A model generated the notes under the pieces. The model was given only the letters and a program-made list of their open reading frames with translations. It searched no databases and was not told the DNA's origin. From contig NZ_CP026003.1 of the NCBI RefSeq assembly GCF_003086795.1, positions 2,128,777 to 2,192,776 on the forward strand: a stretch of 64,000 nt of DNA. The letters are read 5' to 3'. Shown one piece after another: positions 27,921 to 40,854 of the stretch; position 1 is the stretch's first letter; each line of letters opens with the position of its first letter. Made by a program: the position numbers and the translations under genes. The stretch comes from Stenotrophomonas sp. SAU14A_NAIMI4_5. Lineage in GTDB: Bacteria > Pseudomonadota > Gammaproteobacteria > Xanthomonadales > Xanthomonadaceae.

Positions 27921-28373
27921 ATGCGCATTGCCGTGAGTTGCCTGCTGTTCTGTAGTTCCGCCGTGGCCTTGGCGCAGACGCCGCCACCGATGCAGCAGTT
28001 GGATTACCCGGTGCTGGCGATCGGCGACACCGGCCAGTTCCGGGTGCAGGTGCCGGCCTACGCCGGCGGCCAGGGCCGGGTGTCGTACGCGGCGCATGCG
28101 CTGATGCCGGGCAGCAGTGAGGACCGGGGCTACCGGTTCGTGGCCGTGCACTGCGAGGATCCCGGGTTCACCCCGGTCGTGCACTACGAGAATCGTGGGG
28201 TGGTGTGTTCGCGTATTGGCCAGGCGGAGCACCCGGCGTTCGAGATGGTGGTGACGGTGGTCAATACCGGCGCCGCTGAGGGCGAGACCGTGATGGAAGA
28301 GGGGCTGCGCGGGCTGGTGTACGACGTGGGGCCGACGGCGGCCCCGTGGCGGATCTATGGCGTGCGGCCGTAG
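27921..28373 (+). CDS. Small secreted protein of unknown function
   Basis: 150 residues from ATG 27921, with GGGAGAG upstream. An in-frame GTG at 27906 adds only five residues. It has a clear signal peptide (MRIAVSCLLFCSSAVALAQ). The mature part is beta-rich, with two cysteines (HCEDPGF and VVCSRIG) that could form a disulfide in the periplasm. I do not recognise the family. It is divergent from the toxin-antitoxin pair and followed by GTAG-type repeats. Confidence 0.6.
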   Translation: MRIAVSCLLFCSSAVALAQTPPPMQQLDYPVLAIGDTGQFRVQVPAYAGGQGRVSYAAHALMPGSSEDRGYRFVAVHCEDPGFTPVVHYENRGVVCSRIGQAEHPAFEMVVTVVNTGAAEGETVMEEGLRGLVYDVGPTAAPWRIYGVRP

Positions 28374-28384
28374 CGGCTGACGCC

Positions 28385-28558
28385 CTGGTGGGTGCCAACC
28401 TTGGTTGGCACTCCATGCCTTGGTAGGTGCCAACCTTGGTTGGCACGTTGGGATCAGTCTAGCATGTCTCGACTCTACAGAGGGCGGCCCATTGCCCTGG
28501 TAGGTGCCAACCTTGGTTGGCACGTTGGGATCAGTCGAGCAAGCTCGACTCTACAGAA
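28385..28558. repeat. GTAG-type repeats, TGCCAACC subtype
   Basis: Three copies with the stem GTGCCAACC / GGTTGGCAC begin near 28386, 28425 and 28499. Two are followed by the same GTTGGGATCAGT tail. GTCGAGC / GCTCGAC-type copies, ending CTCTAC, lie at about 28457-28479 and 28534-28556. They separate the secreted-protein gene from the convergent acnA. Confidence 0.8.
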
Positions 28559-28567
28559 GTCCGGACA

Positions 28568-31321
<2,754 letters not shown>

Positions 31322-31572
31322 GCGGGATGACTCCTCTTGCGGATGGCTTGCTCTGGCCCGTTCGGAAGCGGGCCTGCTTGCGGTCGCCGCGGGCCTGGTG
31401 GCCCCGGTCGTCCCAGTATGAATGCATTCACGTGGGGCGGGGCCAGCCTGCGGCATCGGGTCCAGATTACAGGGGCAGGTGTATGGCGTATGTCATGGAT
31501 GTGGCGGATCCTTTGCGGTGCAAGGGCTGGAGTACCCTTGGCCGGGTTCAGGGTGGAAGTATGCCCGGCAAA

Positions 31573-31593
31573 GTATGTATAATTTGTGCATAC
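31573..31593 (+). promoter_or_regulatory. Promoter and palindromic operator of vapBC
   Basis: A perfect -10 box TATAAT (31578-31583) lies inside an imperfect palindrome with the ends GTATG and CATAC (31573-31593). This is the usual layout for autorepression by a toxin-antitoxin complex. The ribosome site GAAGAGGG and ATG 31610 follow. No good -35 box is seen (GGAAGT at 31555). Confidence 0.65.
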
Positions 31594-31609
31594 CGAAGAG
31601 GGCCTACCC

Positions 31610-31834
31610 ATGGAAGCCACTGTTGCAGAGCGCGGACAGATCACCCTGCCCAAGGCAGTGCGTGACGCGCTGGGTCTGACCAAGGGCACCCAGCTGAAGG
31701 TCGAGCTGGAGGGCAGCCGGATCATCCTGCGCAAAAGCGTGGACGACGCGATCTCGCGCGCCCGCGGCAAGTTCGCGCTGGACGGCTTCGAGTCGTCCGA
31801 AGCGGCCGTGCGCTCGGTGCGCGACGAGGAATAA
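31610..31834 (+). CDS. vapB: AbrB/VapB-type antitoxin
   Basis: 74 residues from ATG 31610; an earlier in-frame ATG at 31586 lies in the promoter. A SpoVT/AbrB swapped-hairpin DNA-binding domain fills the first ~45 residues (ATVAERGQITLPKAVRDALG, then GTQLKVELEGSRIIL). An acidic tail (DGFESSEAAVRSVRDEE) should bind the toxin. The downstream toxin starts within 10 bp. The pair sits between acnA and acnB. Confidence 0.85.
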   Translation: MEATVAERGQITLPKAVRDALGLTKGTQLKVELEGSRIILRKSVDDAISRARGKFALDGFESSEAAVRSVRDEE

Positions 31835-31840
31835 GCCGTG

Positions 31841-32239
31841 ATGATCGCCGTTGATTCCCCGGTCCTGGTCGAACTGCTCAGCAACGGCCCGCAGGCCGAT
31901 GCGGTGGAAGCCATCCTGCGGCAGAGCCTGGTCGGCGGCCGCGTGGTGGTCTGCGGCGCGACCCTGGCCGAAGTCTGCGCCTCGCTGCGCGGCGGCGCCG
32001 AGGTGCTGGAAGCACTGGAAGAAATGGGCGTGCACTTCAATGCGCTGGAGGCCAAGTCGGCCCTGCGCGCCGGCGAGATGCACCGCCGCCACCGCCAGCG
32101 CAGCGGCAGCCGCCGCAGCCTGGACGAATTCATGGTCGGCGCCCACGCACTGCTGCAGTGCGATGGCCTGATCACCTGGAACGACACGTTTTACCGCGAC
32201 TACTTCAAGGGCCTGAAGCTGATCGTGCCGCAAGCCTGA
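31841..32239 (+). CDS. vapC: VapC-type PIN-domain ribonuclease toxin
   Basis: 132 residues from ATG 31841, with GAGGA about 10 bp upstream; GTG 31838 is an alternative. PIN acidic residues are visible: Asp in [13 protein letters not shown], Glu in [11 protein letters not shown], Asp/Glu in [12 protein letters not shown] and the terminal Asp in [13 protein letters not shown]. Toxins of this class cut tRNA or rRNA when the antitoxin is degraded. It is cognate to the preceding AbrB-type gene, with a 6-bp gap. It ends 41 bp before the acnB start, so read-through into acnB is possible. Confidence 0.85.
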   Translation: MIAVDSPVLVELLSNGPQADAVEAILRQSLVGGRVVVCGATLAEVCASLRGGAEVLEALEEMGVHFNALEAKSALRAGEMHRRHRQRSGSRRSLDEFMVGAHALLQCDGLITWNDTFYRDYFKGLKLIVPQA

Positions 32240-32280
32240 GCCCATCTTTTTTTCAACCTACGCATTACCCGGGAGTTGTC

Positions 32281-34872
32281 ATGTTGGAAGCCTACCGCCA
32301 CCACGTCGCCGAGCGCGCTGCGCTTGGCATCCCGCCGCTGCCGCTGAGCGCGCAGCAGACGGCCGATGTCATCGAACTGCTGAAGAACCCGCCGCAGGGC
32401 GAGGCCGAGTTCCTGCTCGACCTGCTGACCCACCGCGTGCCGGCCGGCGTCGACGATGCTGCCAAAGTCAAAGCCTCGTACCTGGCAGCCATTGCCCTGG
32501 GCAGCGAGCAGAACCCGCTGATCAGCCGCGAGCGCGCCACCGAACTGCTGGGCACCATGCTCGGCGGTTACAACGTCGCCCCGCTGGTGCAGCTGCTGGA
32601 CGATGCGGCCATCGGCACCATCGCCGCGGCCGGCCTGAAGAAGACCCTGCTGGTCTTCGATGCCTTCCATGACGTGCAGGAAAAGGCCAAGGCGGGCAAC
32701 GCCAACGCCCAGTCCGTGCTGCAGAGCTGGGCCGATGCCGAATGGTTCACCAGCAACCCGGAAGTGCCGCAGAGCCTGACCGTCACCGTGTTCAAGGTGC
32801 CGGGCGAAACCAACACCGACGACCTGTCGCCGGCCCCGGACGCGACCACCCGCCCTGACATTCCGATGCACGCCCTGGCGATGCTGAAGAACAAGCGCGA
32901 CGACGCGGCGTTCACCCCGGAAGAAGACGGCAAGCGCGGCCCGATCCAGCAGATCCTCGATCTCAAGGACAAGGGGCACCTGGTGGCCTACGTGGGCGAC
33001 GTGGTCGGTACCGGTTCCTCGCGCAAGTCGGCCACCAACAGCGTGCTGTGGTGGACCGGCGATGACATTCCGTTCATCCCGAACAAGCGCGCCGGCGGCG
33101 TCTGCCTGGGCGGCAAGATCGCTCCGATCTTCTACAACACCATGGAAGATGCCGGCGCCCTGCCGATCGAGCTGGACGTTTCGCAGATGGAGCACGGCGA
33201 CGTGGTCGAGCTGCGTCCGTACGACGGCAAGGCACTGAAGAACGGCGAAGTGATCGCCGAGTTCGAAGTGAAGAGCGACGTGCTGTTCGACGAAGTGCGC
33301 GCCGGTGGCCGCATTCCGCTGATCATTGGCCGTGGCCTGACCGGCAAGGCGCGTGAAGCGCTGGGCCTGGCCCCGACCGACCTGTTCCGCCTGCCGGTGC
33401 AGCCGGCCGACAACGGCAAGGGCTTCTCGCTGGCGCAGAAGATGGTCGGCCGCGCCTGTGGCCTGGCCGAAGGCCAGGGCATGCGCCCGGGCACCTACTG
33501 CGAACCGAAGATGACCTCGGTCGGCTCGCAGGACACCACCGGCCCGATGACCCGTGACGAGCTGAAGGACCTGGCCTGCCTGGGCTTCTCGGCCGACCTG
33601 GTGATGCAGTCGTTCTGCCACACCGCTGCGTACCCGAAGCCGGTGGACGTCAAGACCCACCACACCCTGCCGGAGTTCATCTCCACCCGTGGCGGCGTCT
33701 CGCTGCGTCCGGGCGACGGCGTGATCCACAGCTGGCTCAACCGCATGCTGCTGCCGGACACCGTCGGTACCGGTGGTGACTCGCACACCCGTTTCCCGGT
33801 GGGCATTTCGTTCCCGGCCGGTTCGGGCTTGGTCGCCTTCGCTGCTGCCACCGGCGTGATGCCGCTGGACATGCCGGAATCGGTGCTGGTGCGCTTCAAG
33901 GGCCAGATGCAGCCGGGCGTGACCCTGCGTGACCTGGTCAACGCGATCCCGCTGTACGCCATCAAGTCGGGCCTGCTGACCGTGGCCAAGGCCGGCAAGA
34001 AGAACATCTTCTCCGGTCGCATCCTGGAAATCGAAGGCCTGCCGGAGCTGAAGGTCGAACAGGCGTTCGAACTGTCCGACGCCTCGGCCGAGCGTTCGGC
34101 CGCCGGTTGCTCGGTGCGCCTGAACAAGGAACCGATCATCGAGTACCTGACCAGCAACATCACCCTGCTGAAGTGGATGATTGCCGAGGGTTACCAGGAT
34201 CCGCGTTCGCTGCAGCGCCGTATCGAGAAGATGGAAGCCTGGCTGGCCAACCCGGAGCTGCTGGAGCCGGATGCCGACGCCGAGTACGCCGCCGTCATCG
34301 AGATCGACCTGGCCGACATCCACGAGCCGATCGTGGCCTGCCCGAACGACCCGGACGACGTGAAGACGCTGTCTGAAGTCGCTGGCGCCAAGATCGACGA
34401 AGTGTTCATCGGTTCGTGCATGACCAACATCGGTCACTTCCGTGCCGCTGCGAAGCTGCTGGAAGGCAAGCGCGACCTGCCGACCCGCCTGTGGGTGGCC
34501 CCGCCGACCAAGATGGATGCCTCGGAGCTGACCAAGGAAGGCGTGTACGGCACCTTCGGCGCCACCGGCGCACGCATGGAAATGCCGGGCTGCTCGCTGT
34601 GCATGGGCAACCAGGCGCAGATCCGCGAAGGCTCCACTGCGATGTCGACCTCGACCCGCAACTTCCCGAACCGTCTGGGCCGCAACACCAACGTGTACCT
34701 GGGTTCGGCCGAGCTGGCCGCGATCTGCTCGCGTCTGGGCCGCATCCCGACCAAGGAAGAGTACATGGCCGATGTGGGCGTGATCGCCCAGAGCGGCGCG
34801 GAGATCTACCGCTACATGAACTTCGACCAGATCGAGGAGTATCAGGACGTGGCCAAGACGGTCGCTGCCTGA
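32281..34872 (+). CDS. acnB: Aconitate hydratase B
   Basis: 863 residues from ATG 32281, with GGGAG 5-9 bp upstream. It is the bifunctional aconitase / 2-methylisocitrate dehydratase of many Gram-negatives. The N-terminal HEAT-like domain ([20 protein letters not shown]) is characteristic of AcnB. Cluster-ligand cysteines lie in [13 protein letters not shown] and in [12 protein letters not shown], and [11 protein letters not shown] is also present. It shares the region with acnA, which probably serves other conditions. An intrinsic terminator follows at 34916. Confidence 0.96.
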   Translation: MLEAYRHHVAERAALGIPPLPLSAQQTADVIELLKNPPQGEAEFLLDLLTHRVPAGVDDAAKVKASYLAAIALGSEQNPLISRERATELLGTMLGGYNVAPLVQLLDDAAIGTIAAAGLKKTLLVFDAFHDVQEKAKAGNANAQSVLQSWADAEWFTSNPEVPQSLTVTVFKVPGETNTDDLSPAPDATTRPDIPMHALAMLKNKRDDAAFTPEEDGKRGPIQQILDLKDKGHLVAYVGDVVGTGSSRKSATNSVLWWTGDDIPFIPNKRAGGVCLGGKIAPIFYNTMEDAGALPIELDVSQMEHGDVVELRPYDGKALKNGEVIAEFEVKSDVLFDEVRAGGRIPLIIGRGLTGKAREALGLAPTDLFRLPVQPADNGKGFSLAQKMVGRACGLAEGQGMRPGTYCEPKMTSVGSQDTTGPMTRDELKDLACLGFSADLVMQSFCHTAAYPKPVDVKTHHTLPEFISTRGGVSLRPGDGVIHSWLNRMLLPDTVGTGGDSHTRFPVGISFPAGSGLVAFAAATGVMPLDMPESVLVRFKGQMQPGVTLRDLVNAIPLYAIKSGLLTVAKAGKKNIFSGRILEIEGLPELKVEQAFELSDASAERSAAGCSVRLNKEPIIEYLTSNITLLKWMIAEGYQDPRSLQRRIEKMEAWLANPELLEPDADAEYAAVIEIDLADIHEPIVACPNDPDDVKTLSEVAGAKIDEVFIGSCMTNIGHFRAAAKLLEGKRDLPTRLWVAPPTKMDASELTKEGVYGTFGATGARMEMPGCSLCMGNQAQIREGSTAMSTSTRNFPNRLGRNTNVYLGSAELAAICSRLGRIPTKEEYMADVGVIAQSGAEIYRYMNFDQIEEYQDVAKTVAA

Positions 34873-34875
34873 TGC

Positions 34876-35029
34876 GGTAGTGCCGGCCGCTGGTCGGCAT
34901 CCCGTTGAAACGCAGAACCCCCGGTGAGAGCCGGGGGTTTTTTGTGGGCGGACGATGCCCGGTAGTGCCGGCCGCTGGCCGGCAGCCGTGTGATGGGCGC
35001 AGGCATGCCGGCCAGCGGCCGGCACTACC
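34876..35029. repeat. GTAG repeats 3' of acnB
   Basis: Copies with GTGCCGGCCGCTGGCCGGCA-type stems lie at 34876-34899 and 34962-34984, and in the inverse orientation at 35006-35029. The first precedes the acnB terminator. The last two form a head-to-head pair up to the LysR gene stop. Confidence 0.85.
34916..34943 (+). terminator. Intrinsic terminator of acnB
   Basis: AACCCCCGG (34916-34924), loop TGAGAG, CCGGGGGTT (34931-34939), then TTTT. A strong rho-independent terminator 44 bp past the acnB stop. Confidence 0.92.
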
Positions 35030-35034
35030 GGGCT

Positions 35035-36282
35035 TCAGCGATAGCGGAACGGCCAGGCGTCCGGGCCGTCATTGCTGCGTTCGGCGCAGACGTCGCGGAA
35101 GGTCTGCAGGAAGGCCTGCTGTGGCCGCGTCGGGTGCCAGTCGGCGCGGGTGGTCAGGCCGATGCGGCGGCGCAGGGCGCGGCCGGCCAGGCCCAGTTCG
35201 GCCAGCAGGCCGGCCTGGCGTTCGATCAGGAACTGGTCGCGTGACATCAGGGTCAGCCAGTCATCCTCCAGCAGCAGGCCGCGGGTGATCACCAGCGAGC
35301 CGCATTCGATGCGCAGCACCGGTGGCTCGTGGCCGTTGTCGCGGAACATCCGCTCCCAGCGTGCACGCACCGGCGCGCCGGTGGCCGGGATCACCCACGG
35401 ATAGTCCAGCAGTTGCTCGAAACGCCATGGCAGCTGCGCGGCGAGAGGGTGGTCGGCGCGGCCGACGATGACCGGGTCATCGTCGAACAGGCCTTCCTGC
35501 ACCACGTCGGGCACCGCGCTGAGGTCGCGCATGGCGCCGACCAGCAGGTCCAGGCTGCCTTCGCGCAGGTCGGACAGCAGCTCCGAAAACGGACCTTCCA
35601 CCACGTTCACCGTGGCGCCCGGCCAGGCGCGCGCGAATCGGGCCAGTGCCTGTGGCAGCAGCAATGCGCGCGCCAGCGGCATCACCCCGATGGCCAGGCG
35701 GCCGCCGTGCTGGTCGCGGGTGGCGGCCAGTTCGTCCAGGCCGGTGGCCAGCTCGGACAGTGCCAGGCGGACCCAGCGCAGCAGACGGGTGGCGGCGGGC
35801 GTGGCCAGCAGGGCCTTGCCACGCCGCTGCAGCAGGGGAACCTCGATCACCGCTTCCAGTTCGCGCACCGCGCGGTGCATGGCCGGCTGCGAAACCCCGG
35901 CGCGCGCTGCCGCGAGCGTGAAGCTGCCCGCGCTGTCCACCGCGTTGAGGGCGCGCAGCTGGCTGAGTGTCAGTCGCCGTTCGATGGTTGCCAGTGCAGG
36001 CAGGCGCGCCGCACGCCGGGCCGCGCGTACGCCACGGGCGAGGTAGGCGAGGGCGCGTTCGATGCGCGGTGCGAGCAGGCGCGTCGCTTCGGTTGCGACC
36101 ATGCCGCCGGGCTGGCGGTCGAACAGCGGCGCATCCAGCTGCCGTTCCAGCCGCGCGATGGCCTGGGTGAGCGCGGGCTGGGACAGATTGAGGTGCGGCG
36201 CGGCCGCGCTGATGCCGCCGTGCGCGTGTACCGCCACCATCGCGTGCAGGTGTTTCAGGTTCAGCTCGGGCAGTCCATTCAT
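35035..36282 (-). CDS. LysR-family regulator with duplicated HTH
   Basis: 415 residues from ATG 36280-36282, about 100 longer than a usual LysR protein. Two winged-HTH units are readable: residues ~8-66 ([36 protein letters not shown]) and ~102-160 ([36 protein letters not shown]). A periplasmic-binding-like effector domain follows ([20 protein letters not shown]). This two-HTH type is known near aromatic and sugar-acid genes. It is divergent from the CHA aldolase operon (102-bp gap) and is the likely activator responding to a pathway intermediate. Confidence 0.82.
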   Translation of the reverse strand: MNGLPELNLKHLHAMVAVHAHGGISAAAPHLNLSQPALTQAIARLERQLDAPLFDRQPGGMVATEATRLLAPRIERALAYLARGVRAARRAARLPALATIERRLTLSQLRALNAVDSAGSFTLAAARAGVSQPAMHRAVRELEAVIEVPLLQRRGKALLATPAATRLLRWVRLALSELATGLDELAATRDQHGGRLAIGVMPLARALLLPQALARFARAWPGATVNVVEGPFSELLSDLREGSLDLLVGAMRDLSAVPDVVQEGLFDDDPVIVGRADHPLAAQLPWRFEQLLDYPWVIPATGAPVRARWERMFRDNGHEPPVLRIECGSLVITRGLLLEDDWLTLMSRDQFLIERQAGLLAELGLAGRALRRRIGLTTRADWHPTRPQQAFLQTFRDVCAERSNDGPDAWPFRYR

Positions 36283-36383
36283 GGCACAACTATAACCAGA
36301 TTGAATGGGCCGGACGAAAAACGATCTTGAGGGGTCTGCATGACGCGGAACAGACTGCGCCATCGCCAACGAAGGATGGATGG

Positions 36384-37055
36384 ATGTCCCGCGTCATCAC
36401 CCGTATCGAGCGCGCCGAACTGGCGCTGATCCAGTCACTGGCCGAGGCCGGCGTGGCCACCGTGCATGAGGCACAGGGTCGCAGTGGCTTGCTGCATCCG
36501 CGGCTGCGGCCGATCTACAGCGGCGCGCGCATCGCCGGCAGTGCGGTCACCGTATCGGTGCCGCCGGGCGACAACTGGATGATGCATGTGGCCATCGAGC
36601 AGCTCGGCGAGGGCGACATCCTGGTGGTGGCACCGACCAGCGACTGCACCGATGGCTACTTCGGCGACCTGCTGGCGACTTCGGCGCAGGCCCGTGGCTG
36701 CCGTGGCCTGGTCATCGATGCGGGCGTGCGCGATGTGCGCGAGCTGACCGCGATGGGCTTCCCGGTGTGGAGCCGGGCGGTGCACGCGCAGGGCACGGTG
36801 AAGGAAACCCTGGGTTCGGTGAACGTGCCGCTGGTCTGCGGTGGCGCTCTGGTGAATGCGGGTGACGTGGTGATCGCCGACGATGACGGCGTGTGCATCG
36901 TGCCGCGCGCCGATGCGGCGCGGGTGGCCGCCGAAGCCCAGGCACGTGAAGCACGCGAGGCCGACAAGCGCGAGCGTCTGGCCCGTGGCGAACTCGGCCT
37001 GGACATCTACGCCATGCGTGAGCGCCTGGCCGCCAAGGGCCTGCGCTATGAATAA
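36384..37055 (+). CDS. ligK: 4-carboxy-4-hydroxy-2-oxoadipate (CHA) aldolase
   Basis: 223 residues from ATG 36384, with AAGGA at 36372-36376. It is a class II, metal-dependent aldolase of the RraA-like fold that splits CHA to pyruvate and oxaloacetate and also decarboxylates oxaloacetate. The signature [20 protein letters not shown] is followed by GVRDVREL and [19 protein letters not shown]. It is the last step of gallate and protocatechuate 4,5-cleavage (LigK/GalC). The stop overlaps the next start by 8 bp, so the first two genes are coupled. Confidence 0.88.
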   Translation: MSRVITRIERAELALIQSLAEAGVATVHEAQGRSGLLHPRLRPIYSGARIAGSAVTVSVPPGDNWMMHVAIEQLGEGDILVVAPTSDCTDGYFGDLLATSAQARGCRGLVIDAGVRDVRELTAMGFPVWSRAVHAQGTVKETLGSVNVPLVCGGALVNAGDVVIADDDGVCIVPRADAARVAAEAQAREAREADKRERLARGELGLDIYAMRERLAAKGLRYE

Positions 37056-38103
37056 GGGCGTGCGCGCGATGTGGATGCGCGGAGGCACGTCCAAGGGCGG
37101 GTTCTTCCTCGCCCAGGACCTGCCGGCCGATGCCGCCGCGCGTGATGCCTTCCTGCTGCGTGCCTATGGTTCGCCGGACGTGCGCCAGATTGACGGCATG
37201 GGCGGCGGCGACCCGCTGACCTCCAAGGTCGCCGTGGTTTCGCCCTCGCAGCGCGAGGATGCCGACGTGGATTACCTGTTCCTGCAGGTCTTCGTCGACC
37301 AGGCGCTGGTGAGTGACGCGCAGAACTGCGGCAACATGCTGGCCGGCGTGGGTCCGTTCGCGATCGAGCGCGGCCTGGTGGCGGCGCGCGATGGGGTGAC
37401 CGAGGTGCGCATCTTCATGGCCAACACCGGCACCCTGGCAACGGCCAGCGTGCAGACACCAGACGGTGTGGTGAGCTATGCCGGTGACGCGCGCATCGAC
37501 GGCGTACCGGGTACCGCCGCACCGCTGCCACTGGCCTTCGAGGACACCGCGGGTTCCAGCTGCGGCGCGCTGCTGCCGACCGGCAACGTGGTGGACGTGA
37601 TTGACGGCGTGCAGGCCACCCTGATCGACAACGGCATGCCCTGCGTGGTGCTGCGCGCGTCCGACCTGGGCATCAGCGGCTACGAGGACCGCGCCACGCT
37701 GGACGCGGACGAGACCTTGAAGGTCCGCCTGGAGGCGATCCGCCTGCAGGCGGGGCCGAAGATGAACCTGGGCGATGTGGCGGAGAAGTCGGTGCCCAAG
37801 ATGATGCTGGTGGCCGCACCTGCCGACGGCGGCGCGATCTGCGTGCGCTCGTTCATCCCGCACCGCTGCCATGCCTCCATCGGCGTGCTGGGTGCGGTGA
37901 CGGTGGCCACGGCCTGCCTGCTGCCGGGCTCGCCGGCCCATGCACTGGCCCGGTTGCCGGGCGGGCAGGTACAGACCCTGGCGGTGGAGCACCCCAGCGG
38001 GGCCACGACCTGCGTGATTGAACTGGACGAGGACGGCCAGGTGGCCCGCGCGGCCATGCTGCGCACCGCACGGAAGCTGTTCGACGGCGCACTGTTCGAC
38101 TGA
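37048..38103 (+). CDS. galD: 4-oxalomesaconate tautomerase, PrpF family
   Basis: 351 residues from ATG 37048. The PrpF/DAP-epimerase-like fold is recognisable from [13 protein letters not shown] at the start, [32 protein letters not shown] and [16 protein letters not shown]. GalD converts the keto to the enol form of 4-oxalomesaconate, the substrate of the hydratase encoded three genes downstream. A methylaconitate isomerase (PrpF proper) is the main alternative. Neighbours LigK, LigJ and LigI favour GalD. Confidence 0.85.
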   Translation: MNKGVRAMWMRGGTSKGGFFLAQDLPADAAARDAFLLRAYGSPDVRQIDGMGGGDPLTSKVAVVSPSQREDADVDYLFLQVFVDQALVSDAQNCGNMLAGVGPFAIERGLVAARDGVTEVRIFMANTGTLATASVQTPDGVVSYAGDARIDGVPGTAAPLPLAFEDTAGSSCGALLPTGNVVDVIDGVQATLIDNGMPCVVLRASDLGISGYEDRATLDADETLKVRLEAIRLQAGPKMNLGDVAEKSVPKMMLVAAPADGGAICVRSFIPHRCHASIGVLGAVTVATACLLPGSPAHALARLPGGQVQTLAVEHPSGATTCVIELDEDGQVARAAMLRTARKLFDGALFD

Positions 38104-38146
38104 ACAGGCAGCGCCTTTCTATTCTCTGCGACCTGGGAGGGTTGTT

Positions 38147-39460
38147 ATGACCGTGGTAGGGAAGCGGCCGGGCCGCTTTGGAATCTTTGGCCAGTTGTGG
38201 TTCCAGGTGCTGGCCGGCACCGTGATCGGCGTATTGCTGGGCTGGCTGCAGCCGGACCTGGGTTCGGCGATGAAGCCGCTGGGTGATGGCTTCATCAAGC
38301 TGATCCGGATGATGATCGGACCGATCATCTTCGTCACCGTGGTGCACGGCATCGCCGGCATGCGTGACATGCGCAGCGTGGGTCGGCTGGCGCTGAAATC
38401 GCTGATCTACTTCGAGGTGATCACCATCCTCGCGTTGATCGTCGGCCTGGTGGCGGTGGACCTGTGGAAGCCCGGCGCCGGCATGAACATCGACGCGGCG
38501 ACGATCGACATGGCCAGCATCCAGGGCTATGTGCACACCGCCCATGACCAGTCGATCGTGGCCTACATCATGGCCATCATCCCCAACACCCTGGTCAGTG
38601 CCTTCACCGAGGCGCACGTGCTGCAGGTGCTGTTCGTGGCCGTGCTGTTCGGCGTGGCCCTGGCCGCCGTCGGCGAGCGCGGCAAGCCGGTGATGGATGT
38701 GATCGAGAGCGCCTCCGGTGCGCTGTTCAAGATCATCGGCTACATCATGTACGTGGCGCCGATCGGTGCGTTTGGTGCCATCGCCTTCACCGTCGGCCAG
38801 TTCGGGGCTGCCTCGCTGCTGTCGCTGGGCGAGCTGATCATCGAGTTCTTCGTGGTCTGCGGGCTGTTCACCGTGCTGGTGCTGGGCACAGTGTGCTGGT
38901 GGACCGGTGCCAGCCTGTGGCGCCTGCTGGGTTACCTGCGCGACGAGATCATCATCGTTGCGGCCACCACCTCCACTGAAACGGTGCTGCCGCGCCTGAT
39001 CGAGAAGATGAAGAAGCTGGGCTGCGAAGAGGGCGTCGTCGGCTTCGTGATTCCCGCCGGCTACTCGTTCAACCTGGATGGCACCTGCCTGTACCTGACC
39101 ACGGTGGCGATCTTCCTGGCCCAGGCCACCAATACCGAACTGACCGTGTGGCACCAGCTGGGCCTGATCGCCGTGCTGCTGCTGACCTCCAAGGGTGCTG
39201 CGGGCGTGGCCGGTGCGGCGTTCGTGGTGCTGGCGGCGACCCTTGGCACCACCGGCACCATTCCGGTGGCCAGCATCGCGCTGATCCTTGGTATCCACCG
39301 CATTTTGGCTGAAGGCCTGACCTTCGTGAACCTGATCGGCAATGCCATCGCCGTGCTGGTGATCGCCAAGTGGGAAGGCAAGCTGGATGAAAAGACCATG
39401 GCCGCGCAGATCGGCACTCGCCGAACCCGGCAACGCCTGCTCGGCGTGCAGCCCGCCTGA
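38147..39460 (+). CDS. DctA-family dicarboxylate:cation symporter
   Basis: 437 residues from ATG 38147, with GGGAGGG at 38135-38141. It is an inner-membrane carrier of the DAACS family. Signatures are the N-terminal LKLIRMMIGPIIFVTVVHGI-type helix pair, the serine/threonine-rich loop AATTSTETVLPRLI, GYSFNLDGTCLYLT and LLTSKGAAGVAGAAFV, which carry the substrate and cation sites. DctA takes up succinate, fumarate and malate. Between pathway enzymes, this copy more likely brings in a dicarboxylate or tricarboxylate related to 4-oxalomesaconate. Confidence 0.85.
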   Translation: MTVVGKRPGRFGIFGQLWFQVLAGTVIGVLLGWLQPDLGSAMKPLGDGFIKLIRMMIGPIIFVTVVHGIAGMRDMRSVGRLALKSLIYFEVITILALIVGLVAVDLWKPGAGMNIDAATIDMASIQGYVHTAHDQSIVAYIMAIIPNTLVSAFTEAHVLQVLFVAVLFGVALAAVGERGKPVMDVIESASGALFKIIGYIMYVAPIGAFGAIAFTVGQFGAASLLSLGELIIEFFVVCGLFTVLVLGTVCWWTGASLWRLLGYLRDEIIIVAATTSTETVLPRLIEKMKKLGCEEGVVGFVIPAGYSFNLDGTCLYLTTVAIFLAQATNTELTVWHQLGLIAVLLLTSKGAAGVAGAAFVVLAATLGTTGTIPVASIALILGIHRILAEGLTFVNLIGNAIAVLVIAKWEGKLDEKTMAAQIGTRRTRQRLLGVQPA

Positions 39461-39481
39461 GGCAATGGCCTGAGCCCTGAC

Positions 39482-39497
39482 GGCCACCGCGGTGGCC
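39482..39497. other. Palindrome between dctA-like and porin genes
   Basis: GGCCACCGCGGTGGCC is a perfect 16-bp palindrome in the 87-bp gap. It has no U-run after it, so it may act as an mRNA hairpin that tunes expression within the operon rather than a terminator. Confidence 0.35.
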
Positions 39498-39547
39498 TCC
39501 ACTGAATGCATCACCCTGGCGCCGACGGCGCCGGGAAGGGAGAGAAC

Positions 39548-40831
39548 ATGTCGCAGTTCCTGCGTACCCCGCTGTACCTGCTGCTGGCCAGCGCACTGGC
39601 AACACCGGCTTTCGCCGCTGACCGCAGCATCCCCGAGGGCATCGACCTGACCCTGGACCTGGTTGGCAATGTGGCCCACAACCCGGTGGGCGGTGTTGAA
39701 CAGGGCACCGAAGGTTCGTACTGGGTGATGGCCCAGTCGAAATTTGACCTGGACAAACTGTTCGGCGTGCACGGCACCGAGGTGGATGCGCAGTGGGCCT
39801 GGTTCGCCGGGCGCAACCTGGCGCGCGAGAAGATCGGCAATTCGATCAGCGCACAGCAGACCTGGCGACCGGTAGCTGGCGGCCGCCTGACCCGGCTGAC
39901 CCTTCGTCACCGCTTCGACAATGGCCTTAGCATCATCGCCGGCCGTGCACCGGTGAACAGCTACTTCAACAACTCGCCGCTCAACTGCGTGTTCATGAGC
40001 AACGCGATGTGCCTGACGCCCTATGGTGCGATCACCGACCTGGGCATCACCGCCTACCCGAATTCGTCCTGGGCCGGCCTCGTGCGCTACGACGTGAATG
40101 ATCGCTGGTATGCGCAGGCGGGTGTGTTCGACTACAACAACGAGCTGAACAAGGCCGGCAAGAACGGCCTGGACTTCTCGGTGGGCGAGGGCACCGGCAC
40201 CATCAGCGCCTACGAAGTGGGCTACCAGACGTCCTTCGCCAACGACCGCCTGCCGCGCACCTACCGCGTCGGCATGTACCGCAACAGCGATGGCGGCAAG
40301 AGCTCGTACTTCGATGCCAACGGCAATTCGGCAGCGCTGACCGGCAAGCCGACGGCCGTGCAGGACGGTGCGCGCATGGGCGTGTACGCGATGGGCGACC
40401 AGACCGTCTGGCGCGGCCAAGGCAAGCGCAACCTCGCCGTGTTCGGCCGGGTCTACGTCAACACCGGCAACGAGGCGCCGGTCGATCATTTTGTGTCGGC
40501 GGGCTTCGTCAAGACCGGCACCTTCGCCGGCCGCGACCAGGACACCCTGGCGATGTTCGTCTCCAACACGCATTTCAGCGACGAACAGATCGGCTTCCTG
40601 CGTGATCGCCGCAGCCGCTACGGCGGCACCGGTGCACCGCATGCCGACGAAATCATCACCGAGCTCAGCTACGGCTGGGCGGTGAAGAAGGGCATCCGCC
40701 TGATGCCGAACCTGCAGTACGTCATCAACCCCGACCCGATTTACGCACCCACGCGCACCACCAACATCCCCGACGCGCTGATTGTCGGCCTGCGCGTGGA
40801 TGTGCACTTCGCCCAGCTGTTCGGCTGGTGA
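39548..40831 (+). CDS. OprB-type outer-membrane porin
   Basis: 427 residues from ATG 39548, with GGGAAGGGAG upstream. The signal peptide is MSQFLRTPLYLLLASALATPAFA. The body is beta-barrel-like, with alternating hydrophobic strands and aromatic girdles, and ends in the C-terminal signature VDVHFAQLFGW with a terminal aromatic. Motifs such as NSPLNCVFMSNAMC and GYQTSFANDRLPRTYRVGMY fit the carbohydrate-selective OprB family. In this operon it probably admits the organic acid degraded by the pathway. It is flanked by the inner-membrane carrier and the hydratase. Confidence 0.75.
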   Translation: MSQFLRTPLYLLLASALATPAFAADRSIPEGIDLTLDLVGNVAHNPVGGVEQGTEGSYWVMAQSKFDLDKLFGVHGTEVDAQWAWFAGRNLAREKIGNSISAQQTWRPVAGGRLTRLTLRHRFDNGLSIIAGRAPVNSYFNNSPLNCVFMSNAMCLTPYGAITDLGITAYPNSSWAGLVRYDVNDRWYAQAGVFDYNNELNKAGKNGLDFSVGEGTGTISAYEVGYQTSFANDRLPRTYRVGMYRNSDGGKSSYFDANGNSAALTGKPTAVQDGARMGVYAMGDQTVWRGQGKRNLAVFGRVYVNTGNEAPVDHFVSAGFVKTGTFAGRDQDTLAMFVSNTHFSDEQIGFLRDRRSRYGGTGAPHADEIITELSYGWAVKKGIRLMPNLQYVINPDPIYAPTRTTNIPDALIVGLRVDVHFAQLFGW

Positions 40832-40854
40832 TCCATCGCCCGAGGAGATCCCCC

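Noticed and set aside
31419..31430. TGAATGCATTCA palindrome upstream of acnA as an operator
   Set aside because: A single 12-bp palindrome with no second copy and no match to a regulator site I know; could be chance.
32200..35025. 941-codon minus-strand frame opposite acnB
   Set aside because: Antisense shadow; acnB on the + strand has all aconitase motifs, and the minus frame reads through a terminator and REP elements.
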